From NCBI RefSeq assembly GCF_034702125.1, contig NC_085869.1, positions 55,105,214-55,169,213 of the forward strand: a DNA stretch of 64,000 nucleotides. Reading direction: 5' to 3'. Below the pieces are notes generated by a model that did not search any database, was not told the DNA's origin, and worked only from the letters and a program-made list of their open reading frames with translations. Below, one piece after another: positions 12,234-29,000 of the stretch (position 1 is its first letter; each line of letters begins with the position of its first letter). The translations under genes were made by a program, and so were the position numbers. The stretch comes from Engraulis encrasicolus (lineage: Eukaryota; Chordata; Actinopteri; Clupeiformes; Engraulidae).

Positions 12234-14535
12234 TATTAATACCAATCGGTTACTTTGTTGCATCAAAGGGCAACACTATCAAAAGGGCAACACTAGCCAG
12301 ATGACAGGAGCAACTCTGGTGCTACTTTACTGCTGTGGCAATGGCATTAGATTGGCCCATTTTTTTTGTGTTTTTTTTGTTTTTTACATCATGATACTGT
12401 TTTGTTTTCGGCGCGAGATAACATTCCTACTTACTATTGCCTACTACTACTACTGACTGAAAGACTTTTGACGTTGAAACCGAAAATACAGTGACTTTTT
12501 CTTCTCACCACATGTTGTCAGTGTTTTTGTCATTTTTGTTTTGTTTAGTTATGATCTCCATGATCTGAAAAGTCTTATTGGAAAAAGGTGTCAATGAGCA
12601 CAGTTACATCCACGGTGTAACCTATTCCGGTTGCCAGTGCTGTGTTTGTTCCGGTATATTCTGTTTACATGTGTGGCGCGCAACATTCTGCAACTGGAAT
12701 ATTGTCTGCACATGGCCACATTCAGGAATGAATGGAGTTAACATGACTTGTACTCATACCGAATACTGGCACCATTACATTTGAAATTGGAATATTACTT
12801 GCATGTAACTGCTCAATGTTTACGGACCTATTTAGGACTTACTATATGAGATCCTAAAGAGAAACTTGAATAAGTGTTGCGAAAATTGATGTTTCTTTAT
12901 TGAACTCCAGCTAATTGTGCAGTAAATGAATACACAAGCTGCACCAGTGACCAAGTGCAGTGAATGTAATCTCTGTTTCCACAGCCTTGCGCACACTATG
13001 GATGGAAAATGATACATTTATGAAGTTACAAAATATATTAACAGCAGTGGTAACAACTACCATGTAGGCTTCAGCTGAGAATGTACAGGCTAACAGTGGC
13101 AATTCTTATTTCTGTTAACTGTCCAATCAGTCACATCTCCCATTATCTTTCCATGGCGTTTACAGGATGCTACAATATGAAGAGTAGGCCCTAGTATAAG
13201 TAGGCAACTCGGATGAACTGCAAAGCTGAGAGAAATGTTGGCATTAAATTAAATTGAAATGCGCCCCAGTCCAAGAACATGTTAGAGTGATAACCCTGGC
13301 TAGCTTGACCATCACATTACATTACAATGCATTTTGCAGACACTTTATAACCAAAGCGACTTTCAAAAGAGGACATAATCATAGCCAACATCACTAGCAA
13401 GTGCATAAGAAATATACAGAACAACAAGTGCAGATGCAAAGAAGGTTTTTTTTTAAAGACCACACACACACACACACGCACACACACACTATACACACAC
13501 ATCATGTCAAGAGTCTGCCCTGGGGCTAGGCCAGCTCAAGCATTAGTCTAATTAGATACTCACGAAAGAATAAAGTCTTTACTTGTTTCTTGAAGTAAAG
13601 ACTTTCCTCTTTCGTGAGTATCTACTTAACCAATAGACAGTGTGTAACCCTGCTAATATATAACCTAAAGCTGCTATTTAGTTACCAAAACAAGGACTCC
13701 AGGCTGTTTTATTAGCTGATTCATCCTTAGCAACAAGCTGCTGCTGTCTGAACCACCTTTTTTGGAGTACCCCATGGGTGAAGGCATTTCGATCTGGCTA
13801 TGGCCACCTGTTTTAGGCAGCCCTCTGTCTTCTCTGGGAGGGTCCAGCCTGGCCCTTATCACCTGTCTTCTGGGAACCAGGCTGGACTGCGCTCAGTGCA
13901 CTGTTGGGCTGGAAAACATGAAGAGATATGAAAAAAGTGAATGCTGTACAACAACACATACCCCTAAATGAAATAAAACTGCAGTTGTACATAATTTTTT
14001 CTTGGAGGATTGCAGTGTTTTCATTTTGAAATCACTGAATACTGCACTAACATACAGTTTTATTTATCGCTTGCAGTTTGTGGTGCAGTAATGTACAGTG
14101 AAACGACAACAAAACTGCAGTTTTTGGTAGGGATGGGTCATTACACAAAATCCCCAACAGCTGGCTGGCTACCTGCTTATGTGAGAAAGGATGATTGTTC
14201 ACTCTGAAAACGGGAGGACTCTTACAATCACCATTTTATACTGGTATTAGTAGTTACTGTTGCTATTAGCACTTTCACTGACACTCCAGAATTTGACGAG
14301 TAATTCTGTGACTATATCACCTCCATATACTGTAGGAGCATTTTAATTGAATTCCAAATTTCAATTCAAAGCTTGTGATCATGCCCTTTTATCAGCTCTA
14401 TGATGCAACTACTTCTCTAAGTCAAAAGTATGGGACTAATTTAATTTGTATGGGCAGCTGTTGGTGGTTGGCTTCAGCTAAGTGCCATGCCATGTACTAT
14501 ATTATTTGTAGCGTGACTGACTCTGCGCTCCTCAC
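12234..14535. other. intergenic, no gene recognised
   Basis: AT-rich sequence with a short (AC)n tract (13462-13500) and one hairpin (listed separately). An AATAAA lies near 13972. I could not link any open frame here to a gene. The last exon(s) of the minus-strand Siglec-like gene may lie within it unseen. Confidence 0.4.
13554..13623. repeat. short perfect-stem hairpin
   Basis: Arms agatactcacgaaagaa (left) and ttcgtgagtatct (right), together with aaagtctttact and agtaaagactt, form a ~30-bp stem with a 10-base loop. Confidence 0.7.
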
Positions 14536-14581
14536 CTGAATCTGTTCATAGTCTGGAGAGAGTATCCTGGTCTTTCGCAGT
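14536..14581 (-). CDS. candidate cytoplasmic-tail exon of the Siglec-like gene
   Basis: A 46-base block is bounded on the minus strand by acceptor ...cacatgcag and donor |GTGAGG. Read in phase 2 it gives LRKTRILSPDYEQIQ, a basic stop-transfer-like start followed by a tyrosine in the context PDYEQI, as in cytoplasmic tails of Siglec-type receptors. It lies 1.2 kb downstream of the last Ig exon on the same strand. I did not find the membrane-span exon that should lie between them, so the link to the gene is inferred. Confidence 0.4.
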
Positions 14582-15146
14582 CTGCATGTGGTCCAAAAAG
14601 CACTTCTAAACAACAAAATCAAAGCAAGAGTTTAACTGCTGAGACAGCACATTTGACCTCAATGTGAGAGAATGAAAAAGCTCTATCTATACTCACCATC
14701 AGTCTATATTTGGCCAAAGTGTGGTGTAGCCAACCATGTTAAAAAGAAAAGAAAATATGAGAGTTCACCACATGAGTGCACTGTAATGAAAATACTGTAT
14801 TTACACGACACATCTCTTTTACCACTAGCCATGAAAATAGCTGCAAAGTTACTAAAACACATTTTATATTAACAATGACTTTGTATGGTTGCTGTCAGTC
14901 TACAGTCACCTTTTGTATTTGTATATGTCTACCAACAGGGTGAGGACAGACAGACAGGCCAGGAGACCACAGAAAGCATACAGCACCGTGCAGCACTGCT
15001 GGCCTGGGAAAGGGAAACACAACACACCTTGGCCACACATTGTAAACATATTGGCCACACATTTTAAACATATTGTCCACACATTTTAAACATATTGGCC
15101 TGTAAACAACCATGTCAGTAATCACAGAAACATCTTGCATTTTACA

Positions 15147-15502
15147 TTAAAGGGACACTGTGCAGGAAATGGTCAAAAAAGGTACTGCAACTATGCTGCT
15201 CATTGAAACTGGGCTGCCTATTGCCAAATTTGATCTTTACATGAAAGTTTACTAAGTAATAAACAAATATTTTCTAGTATGGTCAAAGTAGAGTCATTTT
15301 TGCAGCTAAAAATTGCTATTTTAGGAAATTCAAAATGGCGGACCATGGAGAAGATCCCCCTTTTCATGTATGAAAAATTTTCCAGTCATAATGAATACTT
15401 AAAATTTGACGGTGGTGGTAAGTATTCATGAAAAAGGTAACATTAGTGAATGGGCAGGATGAGTTCTGGAAAAACTAAAAATCTCACACAGTGTCCTTTT
15501 AA
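15147..15502. mobile_element. MITE with TTAAAGGGACACTGTG ends
   Basis: The left end TTAAAGGGACACTGTG is mirrored at the right end (cacagtgtccttttaa). It is ~356 bp and non-coding. I recognise the end sequence as a common fish dispersed repeat. It lies between the last Ig exon and the tail exon of the Siglec-like gene. Confidence 0.7.
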
Positions 15503-15745
15503 TAAATGCTGCAATTGTGTGGGCTACAATAGGCCTATGCCACTCAGTGTGAAACACATACAGCTCTGAATATACAGTGTGTATTACCTATCAGATACAC
15601 TGGAGTTAAGCACATCAATGCTTCCATGTTGGTATTGTTAACCATCCCAATGCTATGGAGGGACTCTCTGTGCCCTTGACTACCTGGCAGAGGACTCTAA
15701 TCTAAAGAACAACATTTCAGCATGTTTTGCCTACCAGTGACCCAC

Positions 15746-19315
<3,570 letters not shown>

Positions 19316-19391
19316 AGCCTCCAAATCACTCGCCAATGATACAGCAACATTCTGTACCACCACATCAACATGGTATGCCTTCACTAAATCA

Positions 19392-19485
<94 letters not shown>

Positions 19486-19486
19486 C
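19392..19486. repeat. (ATCA)n microsatellite
   Basis: A nearly pure ATCA tract, about 80 bp 5' of the Siglec-like start codon (minus-strand gene). Confidence 0.97.
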
Positions 19487-19999
19487 CACATTGCTCATAC
19501 ATAATTTTTCTCACCATGCAGCATGACACAAAGAACTGATGAGGCCAATACTCCACACATCTTTTTTTTCTTCTTCTTCAATTTACGTCAATGTACCTGT
19601 AAAGGAGAAACATTCTAATCTACTGAGTCTAATCTACTAATCAATATGATTGAAAGCATAGCACAAAGAGCTATACATGGTTCATTGCGGTGCATTCATT
19701 ATTTATTCCCCTTTTCTGACCAGCCGAAGCTCCTGACACACCCACTGAAGAGCATCTTCATCTTTACAACTTCAGTTTTCAGCTCTTCTATACACATATA
19801 CACAAGCCTATACAATAAAATATGGTGTTGTTAACATGAGTACTATACCTCAATCACGTATATTTCTCTGAAAAAGAAAAACAGTCCTTCCACTGAAACT
19901 AACAGGAATGAATGATAACTCCCAGAAGGGGGAACTAACTGTTCACTGGTGAGCTGTTTCGTAAATATTGTACAATAACAGTGATGGTAAATTATTAAA

Positions 20000-20185
20000 G
20001 GGGCAGGGATTTTTTTTTTAACCCGTTATAAATTTGTTGTCACCAGTATGGCAATAACCAAGTCGTAATGTATTACTAAAGGTCCTGTGTAATGTCATGG
20101 TAGGTAATATAGTGTCATAGTAGTGTAGTCTTTTCAACAACTTTTAGAATGTTCCACTGGTGGAACGGTGTGCATTATGGGGCTA
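20000..20185. mobile_element. dispersed MITE-family copy (GTCACCAGTATGGCAATAAC type)
   Basis: The sequence 'gtaatgtattactaaaggtcctgtgtaatgtcatgg...' recurs at about 16390-16480, 42220-42365 and 26590-26660, and in reverse orientation at 43815-43915. This shows a dispersed repeat family. The ends are not well defined. Confidence 0.6.
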
Positions 20186-20429
20186 CAGTTGAACTCCATT
20201 GGTCTCAGCAGATGCGTTTGTTCTTGCCAACAGTGTGAACAATCCAACTCTAAAACACAATCAAGTACTGTATGTAGTAGCTCACGGCAGACTATCTATA
20301 TACAGCACAGTCACCGTATCGTGGAAGTACCATCACAATAGGACACTTGGGACACATGCCAACTAGTGATCTTGTAATGTAATCTCACAATAATAAGCCT
20401 AGTATTACCAATGGTGGAAAAGCAAAGAG

Positions 20430-20610
20430 GCACCACTTTTGTAAACTATACTGCGAGTGAGTGAGACAGGAAGCAAGTGGGGAGAGAGACAGGGAGGAAT
20501 CAGCAAATGACCCGGGCTGGAACCGAACTGCCTGTGGCCAGTCGCCAGTCGCCAGTGTAGCAGTGCAGTACCCAGCCGTTTGAGCCCCAGCTGGGCCTAC
20601 CATACTGCTA
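20430..20610 (-). mobile_element. tRNA-like SINE fragment, minus orientation
   Basis: The block gagacaggaagcaagtggggagagagacaggg...tgacccgggctggaaccgaactg resembles the repeats at 29480-29605 (same orientation) and 47065-47245 (opposite orientation), but is more diverged. Confidence 0.45.
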
Positions 20611-20789
20611 TCCTGATGAAAATACAGTAGGCTATATAAGCAGACGGATTGCACTAAATGGAAGTAAGGTGTCCTGGAGGTGATGTGACTACACCATGTG
20701 ACTCCTGTGACCATCCTGTGGTTCCTTGATGACCTATGGAAAAAAGATGTGCAGCTGAAACCAAAGTGGACAAAGAAAGCCCACCCAAG

Positions 20790-21045
20790 AAACTCCTACA
20801 ACACTTGACAGCACACAGTGCTCACTGCATACAACAAAAATGCATTTATGCCTCACCCGTGCAAGGGGGTAGCCCCAAACGGCGCCCCCAACGGAGCAGT
20901 GTGGAGGGATGGATGGAATCATGTTCAGGGTACCTCAGTCATGGAGGAGGTAAGTTACTCCTACTGCCAACCTCTCGGGTCTTGAGTTAAACCGGCAGCC
21001 TTTGGCCTACAAGTCTGACGGCCTAATCACCCTAACCTAAAGGAG
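20790..21045 (-). mobile_element. tRNA-derived SINE, minus orientation
   Basis: This is the reverse-complement relative of the SINE at 26186-26510. Shared blocks include cacccgtgcaaggggg, the run 'ggtacctcagtcatggagga', and the tRNA-like head at its right end (about 20980-21040). The B box is eroded. Confidence 0.7.
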
Positions 21046-21262
21046 TCTGTTAATTACAGTGTTTGTATTGTGGAGGGGGCCTTTTCAGATGAATTTGTCC
21101 TGGGCCCAGCCAAAGTCAGCAACTCAGGCTGAAACACTTGTATATATGATGCATGTGCTGTAAGCATGCAGGCACATGTGAAAAACTGAACAGTTTGATT
21201 GAAAGAGGAAGAAGGTACAGTGCTATTAATAACTAAGGGCAAATAGAAAAGACACAGAGCAC

Positions 21263-21442
<180 letters not shown>

Positions 21443-22086
21443 GATACACATGCATAGAGTAACATCCAGGTGCAAAGATTTTTCCCTTACCTAAAAGGAT
21501 ACAGGGCATATGAAACAGGTGGAAAGTTTGACATTCTGTTTTGAATATCAGTCAGCAAAGGGCTCAGACACAGACACAGTATGACTGAAACCAAAGTATT
21601 TTCAGGTGTCTTTGCCCCCCACAAGGCATTGGCTCAAAGTGGTTATTTGGAGAATTGACTGACGTGACAATTATATGGAAAAAGTGTCTATTGTTGTTCC
21701 TGTAGCCTCTTACTGCAGATGGGCCCGTGATTTCAAGATGGTAATATCACAGCCGGTTTATAATGTTAGAACCTCTCTGGTGTTATATAGGCCTACCTGT
21801 ATGTTTCTTATGTGTTTTTTATGTTTTTTAAATGTTTTATATGGAACATTCTGAGTCTGTAATAAAGTTTTCAATTCAATTCTGATAATATTGTTGCAAA
21901 AAAGAGTGACAAGCAGTAGTGGAACTTTAAGCTTCTATTAGTCCCATAAGCTCTCTGGGAAATGTTGGTAGGCCTACCTCAATTACAAAACAATTACACA
22001 CGCACACGCACACGCACACGCACACGCGCACACATGCACACACACACACACACACACACACGCACGCATGCATGCACGCACACACG

Positions 22087-23019
22087 CCACTATAATGGTG
22101 CTACTGGCAGTTGATTTTTTTTCTCGCCTGGTTGTAAAAAACACAACCTGCTACCATAGAGATTCGACTAATCTCTATGCTGCTACACAGTAGGGCAGAG
22201 GAAGTGACGTTTCTTCCTGTTTCTGTGATCATCCGGTGTATATGATTAAGCCCCCAAAATGAGCCAACAGTCAGGTCAGCAACATGTGGCTGACAGTTAA
22301 AGTACATGTTCTTGCATGATTTCCCTACAGTAGGCCTAGTTGCTGAAATGAAGAAATGGAGCTCCACCTTGCACCAGCCCGGCAGCGAGATTATGGTATT
22401 AGTGGACCCATACGATTAAACATCTATGACAGTCACAGAGCTTATGAAGAATATAGGCTTGCTCCATCTCAAAATAGGCCTAAATCATTTCTGTATTCAG
22501 CCTATATGTAAATGGAGAGTAGTGCAAATACGAGGCCTATAAGCTGCTAAACTCAAAGAAACTCTTTATGGGGGTGGATAGGCCTAGCCTATTTGAACAT
22601 TTGAAAACACCATAGGCCTATTAAGACACCTACTAATAGCCATAGGCCTGAAAACAAAAACAAAAAAACAGGAGTTGTGAGATAGGCTTTCCAAGCAAAG
22701 AGTGCTTTTATAAAAACAATTAGAGGCCAAAGGAGAAGAGGGAGAACAACTCATTATTTGCCACACGACTGGTTTCAGTCCCAGCAGGCCTTGTCAAAGG
22801 TTTCGCTAGAGGATTGAAACCTTTCACCCATGGTATGACGTCAATGTTTCACCTATGGTATGACGACTAGCCTATAAGGAAGTCAAATATGAAACCAAAT
22901 GTAGACAGGAAGAGTGCCTTTGTGGCGGGGCTGTGTCTATTGCGAACTGGCGTCAAAGAGTTTGTTCTGCAAGGAAGAAGAAAAACAAAATCATAAACAA
23001 TTAGGAATAATCTGCAGAA
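22087..23019. other. 5' flank of the caspase gene
   Basis: AT-rich DNA with many TAGGCCTA motifs. A locally repeated motif, 'accYatggtatgacg', occurs twice at about 22827-22866. The caspase promoter and 5' untranslated region must lie near its right end, but I see no canonical TATA box or clear interferon or NF-kB element that I would defend. Confidence 0.35.
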
Positions 23020-26000
23020 ATGTCCGGTGAGATTAAACAAACGTTTTCCATTGTCATTTGTTAATGCATTATTTAGGTTAGATGCGTAATTTGATCTGTT
23101 TCAAACTTGTTTCACTTTGTATCCAAAATTCTCTCCCGAGCGGAAGAATGCCCAGCCGTTTAGGAACGCATTTTAACAACTGGCCTAGTTTTTTGAACAT
23201 CTGTACTGCTAATTAGCCATGGTCAGTTAACTTTTTTGCGATTTTATAAATGGTAATCCTTTACGCTGCACACCACGAGCGCATAGGTTAATTTGCTGCC
23301 ATGGGGTCAGATGTCCTGTTTACGCACTACGATTTGTTTTCTCCCGAATTCCATAGCGGACCTGGCACGAATGCGCAAGCTGTTTATCGACAAGGTGTCT
23401 TTGCCAGTTGTCAAACAGCTGTTGGACGATCTTGTTGAGGACCGAGTCTTAAATGAAGAGGAGAAGGATTCGGTATTGGAAGAAAACAAGTCAAAGGCAG
23501 ATAAGGCGCGCTGCCTTATAGACATGGTTAAAAAGAAGGGCGACAAAGCTTCTCTGAAGATGATCCAGCACATTAAAGAGAGAGATGAAAACTTGTACGA
23601 GGTGTTACAACCTCAGCAAGCCCCTGCACCAAGTGAGTAGGACTAGTGTGTGAGCCAACCCAACCCACCCAGCATCTTCACACAAAAAGACATGGTCAAA
23701 GAAACGTTTTAAACCTTTACGCAGAGATGAAGTGTGTGTATGGCCATATCGTCACATATGTCATGCCATGAAAAAAAAACAACAATAAATGACATTTTAA
23801 TGCAACCTTCTAAATTTTTTCTTCCTCACTTGTTCCTTATTCCAGCAGTTTCAGTTCCATTACCCCAGAGCCAGGTCTCAAGTCAAGATGAGTTCAGTGT
23901 GTCAGCGGTCCTCATTCCTACAACTGAACAGTTTAAGTCAGCAAAACTCCAGGAGGGAAACAGAGTACTGTATTGTTTTTAAACATATAAATATTTCAGG
24001 TTTTAAGTAATATCATGTATATATTAATACTTATACTGTGTTTATATTGTGTATGTAAAATTTATTATAATTGTAGGCCTAGGTTGTGTAGCCTATGTTA
24101 TCCATAATCTATGCACCTTATAGGCCTGAATAAGCCTAAATAGACACACACACAAATAGGCTACAAATACCTAATGAGAAAAAAACAATGTGGCATCTAG
24201 ATCTACCCACCACGGAACAAGAATGAACGGAAGCGGCTCGCACTGCTCATAAACAATGTACACTTTGAAACCAGCGGAATGCACCGACGAGGCTCGGAGA
24301 AGGACGAGGAGAGAATGGAGGCTCTGCTGCAGAACCTGGGGTACGACGTCATAAAATACCGGGACCAGTCGGCAGAGGTAAGGCAGGATGAAACACGTCT
24401 GACAGGTCGTAGCCTACCTTTTTTCAGTTGGTCTGCGCACATAGGTGATGTTAAAAATCTTACATAATTACCCTGGAGACTAATGTGATACACTTGGGCC
24501 TGACAACTTTTTGAGCAATGTTGCCAACAACATGGCTGGCTCCATTCTCTGATGGGATGATTGAAAACAGTTATTTGCTGCTGGTCTGAGTTGTCTTGTC
24601 AAAAGTGGCATAATGATAAACCATCTGAACAACCTCTTATAGTTTTCCCAGAAATGTGGTTCAAAAAGTTGCTTTACCTTGTATCATGACCTTTAAATGC
24701 TGTTATTATATGGTTGTGACGTCATCGGTCGAATGCTCCATTCATTTCAACGGGGCTCCCCAACGTTCGCACGTCTGTTATTTTTCGATAACGGACGGGT
24801 TGGTCTATAACAGACCGCTGTCAATGGCAACAAGACTTTTCACTGCTAAAGCGACTTTTCAACAAGACTCTAATCAGCTGCTGTGATAGACAACACCTGT
24901 TGTCCTGGCTACCTAGCTGTTGCCTAGCGGTGTTCCACAACGGCACTGTTTTGTTTTGCGCAGCAACAATCTTAACACTAAATAGCCCTAAAGAAATGTC
25001 CCCGCCATGTATGAATCATTTAAGTATATCCATATAATAAGCGGGTTAACTTTCGGCGAGTCGGTCGCTTTGTGGAATAGCAGCACTTCAGAGAGAACAA
25101 GACCCCTCCGCTCCGCGTCGGGGTCTAAAGATTCTCTCTGTCGTGCTGCTATTCCACGGTAGCGACCTTCTCGCCGAACGTTAACCCTTACATAATGTTG
25201 TCTGAATGTCACACAATGGTCATATTGCAAATGCGTTTTTTTTTTCTCTCTTTTTTATTGGATTTCCTGATAATACATCTGTTAATTAGCGCAGCACTAT
25301 GGCTCTCTGTAATGTCATAGCAATGTCGTTATGATGTAGTTAAGCATTTTCAGCAAGTGAATAGGGTCGCCGGCGACCCCAACTGCAGTAAGAGGCTACA
25401 AAAGGCACTGCACATGTAGTTGGGCAGGTGCATAGGATATTACCCCAGTGCAGTTGAGATTCAAGTGTAAAAAAAATGACAGCAGGAAGCTTTAATACAA
25501 CGGTTCGGTCATCCAACCTTCAGATAAAAGCTTTTACCTGATGAAGGTTGGATGACCTTCTGTTAAAGCTTGCTGGTGGAATGGGCAGGATGCAAGATCT
25601 TTTTTTACACCTGATTACATATTTGACAGCATCAGCTAACAAAGTTTATCTCTGTAGGGGATGGACAAAGCCGTCAAAGACTTCTCAGAAAGGAAAGAGC
25701 ACGAACTGTCCGACAGCACCTTTGTGGTCATGATGTCCCATGGGAAAAGGGACAACATCATGGGGGTTAAGTGGAACAGGGATAGTCCTGAATTGGATGT
25801 ATTCCCTGTTGATAAGATTTACAAGTACCTCAACACCACCGGTTGTCCTGGACTGCGCAACAAACCAAAAGTCATTCTCATTCAAGCCTGCAGAGGAGGT
25901 AACTTAAACACATTTTGATCCCTCTACAATGATGGCAAAAATATTGATGATTTTCAATGAGATGCATCCGTGCACTATAAATGCAGTACTCCATTGTTTA

Positions 26001-29000
26001 AGGTTGAGTTTGGAACTCATTAGGCCTATTTGAAACAGCTGTTGTCCGATGTATTGAGATGCAATTTGTTGTGTGTCTGCATATTTGGTATTGCTTTGTA
26101 TGAAACCAGTGCTCACATGTAGGTTATAACGTAGTATGTAGTTATGCCTTCATTAACTTGAAAAGGTAAGCACTGATACTTAATTGGGCAGTCATGGGTG
26201 AGCGGTTAGGGCGTCAGACTTGCATCCCAGAGGTCGCTGGTTCGACTCCCGACCCGCCAGGTTGGTGGTGGGAGTAATCAACCAGTGCTCTCCCCCATCC
26301 TCCTCCATGACTGAGGTACCCTGAGCATGGTACCGTCCCACCGCACTGCTCCCCATGGGGCGCCACTGAGGGCTGCCCCCTTGCACGGGTGAGGCATAAA
26401 TGCAATTTCGTTGTGTGCAGTGTGCAGTGTTCACTTGTGTGCTGTGGAGTGCTGTGTCACAATGACAATGGGAGTTGGAGTTTCCCAATGGGCTTTCACT
26501 TTTTTTTCACTTTCAATTCAAGACTAGGCCTATTGGGAAAAAATATGGTAGGGCCATACTGCTTGACATTAATGGTAGTAATATTAAGCTTATTTAGTTC
26601 TTTAACCCAGTAAGACACAGATGTTTAAATTACCTGTTACCAGAATGGTGTAATGGCGACAAGCAACTCAATTGGTAAGCACTGCAGATTTTTAATAACA
26701 GCAACCGGAGAGACTGTTGTTAAGATACATACAGTATTCTCACCAACACACAGGACATGCATGATTTTACCTACCCCCACACAGAAGGGTAAGGTGACAG
26801 TTTCCTTCATGTTTGTTAACCAGCATGGGTCATTGCGTAGGTCTGAAACAAGCATCTGGGGAATACATTTTGGGATATGTTTTGTTTATCCCCCAGCTCA
26901 AGGTATTTGTGTGTGTGTTTTGTGTTGCATGTGTGCGTGTGCTCATAATATCGACACCCATGAGGAAACCAACCCATGAACACTATGTGGGTGGTGAAAA
27001 TGTTGTGACATAACACACAACACCACATGTGTGACCATTCACCTATTCCCAGGTTGAGTATTCAAGGTGGGCTTTCGATTTCACAGTGTACAAAGTCACC
27101 ACATAATTGCATTGTTTGTGCACTGCATGGACGAAGAGAATGACCAAGCATTTGGCATCCTGCTCAAGACTCAGCCATAGTATTATAGTACGCACTGTTC
27201 CGCTTGTGCAACAATGTATGAATCATTGAAAGTCTTTTTTTGAAAGTATGTTTTGGGGGCTTGTGGGGCCTTTATTATGACAAGATAGTGTGAGAGGAGA
27301 CAGGAATTGAGCTGGAGGCTCATGTGGTAGGGCTGGGAAATTACCCTGGCCGGACTCGAACAGGGGTCCCCATGGGCAAACAAGCCCAAATGTGGGGGAC
27401 TTAGCGCGGTGCGCCACATTGCTCCTCCCCATTGAAAGTCTTTTACTACTGTAACTATGCTAGTATGGCACTACACTGAGTCTAACAGTGGAGAAATGTG
27501 GTACAACTTGGTCATTGTCATTCTGTTAACAGCAAAGCTATAACACGAGTCGTGTCTTAACTTAACACATACATGGGACCATTATGGCATATTTATCCTA
27601 TTAATACATGAGTCATGACTTAACTGAACTCATCAATGTGACTCTGATATTTCAGGTGATAGTGGACTTGTTTGGGTACCGGATGGCATGCAGGATGACG
27701 GGATGGCCGGTATACAGAGTGACGACATGGCACACCAGGAGAAAGACTTCATTTCCCTCCTCTCCTGTACGCCTGGTTAGTGTCCAGACTCTTCATTCTT
27801 TTTACTGAATTACACAATCATTAAACAAAAATACTCATTCGAAAAATACACAATAATTTTTAAAAATGAACAAAAAAATGGATAGGCTCCAAGCTGAAAT
27901 GCATCGAAGTGTTGTGGTCTCTTACTGCAGATGGGGTCACTGGTGGGCCTATTCACTATTTGCTGAAAATACTTAACTACATCAAAACAACATTGCTATG
28001 ACATTGATAGCCTTACGTAACAGATTAAGACATAGCCGTTACAATTTTGGTGCTCTGTGCAAAGGAGTTAATCATGCACTACCCGTAAAGTGAAGGCATT
28101 AGTGCAGCACTATGGCTCTCTGTAATGTCATAGCAATGTTGTTATGATGTAGTTAAGCATTTTCAGCAAGTGAATAGGGTCACCGGCGACCCCTGCTGCA
28201 GTATGAGGCTACCTTACAGAAGACCATCACCTTGGTATTTTGCCACTTTTGAAATTGATTAAGCATGTCACCAAAAGTGCACCAACCCTACAAAGAAGAC
28301 TTAATACTTCAAAATGTTTTAATAGACTGAACACTTGTCCGGGAAGGATGTGGGTCTCTGACCTAGTTATTGTTTGGAGTTCAGCCTATCCTGCTTTTTA
28401 ACTCATAGTCAACCTCTGCTCTCACTCTCTGCCACTGGTAGGTAGAGACATTGACAAGCACAACTAAGTAATTTTGGAACAGCTATGACAAGAGACAGGA
28501 TGAGACCAAACAAAATTACGGTTATTCAGTTATCATGTGGCTTTTCTGTTACATAATTGTGCTTAAGACATTAAATTGTGCTGTAAGGTGCATGTAAAAT
28601 TGTGGGCAGAGTAGGTGAAACTATGCTTCTCATTGAAACTACTGCCTTTTACCAAATGCAATTGTCCCCCCACCCCTCTCTCTCTCTATGTCTCTCCGTC
28701 TATAGACACAAAATCTTACAGGCATGTGGAGGATGGGTCATTCTTCTTTCAGCGCCTTGTGGACGTTTTCAACACCCACGCTCACAAAGAACATATGGAA
28801 GATTTGTGTACAATGGTAATGATCTCAGAATATCAGCACTGTAATGCTTCACTGCATAGGCCTACACACAGAGAAATGGAATTACTGTACAAAGCGTGTC
28901 TCTCAGACAGTACCTGTGTGAAGAAACGTTCCTGCCTTTTCAAACTTGTTTCAAACCTGTCAGCATGTAGCAATTAGATATACCATAGCTGTTGTGAGAT

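Noticed and set aside
15588..15690. Possible membrane-span exon of the Siglec-like gene on the minus strand
   Set aside because: One frame is open between plausible splice sites, but the peptide (…NTNMEALMCLTPVYLI) is too weakly hydrophobic and its end phase does not fit the tail exon.
19392..19486. CRISPR-like repeat array
   Set aside because: A pure ATCA microsatellite with no spacers, in a eukaryotic genome.
26186..26260. tRNA gene call from A- and B-box-like sequences (also 27350, 29592, 38112)
   Set aside because: No acceptor-stem pairing and a long SINE body follows. These are SINE heads.
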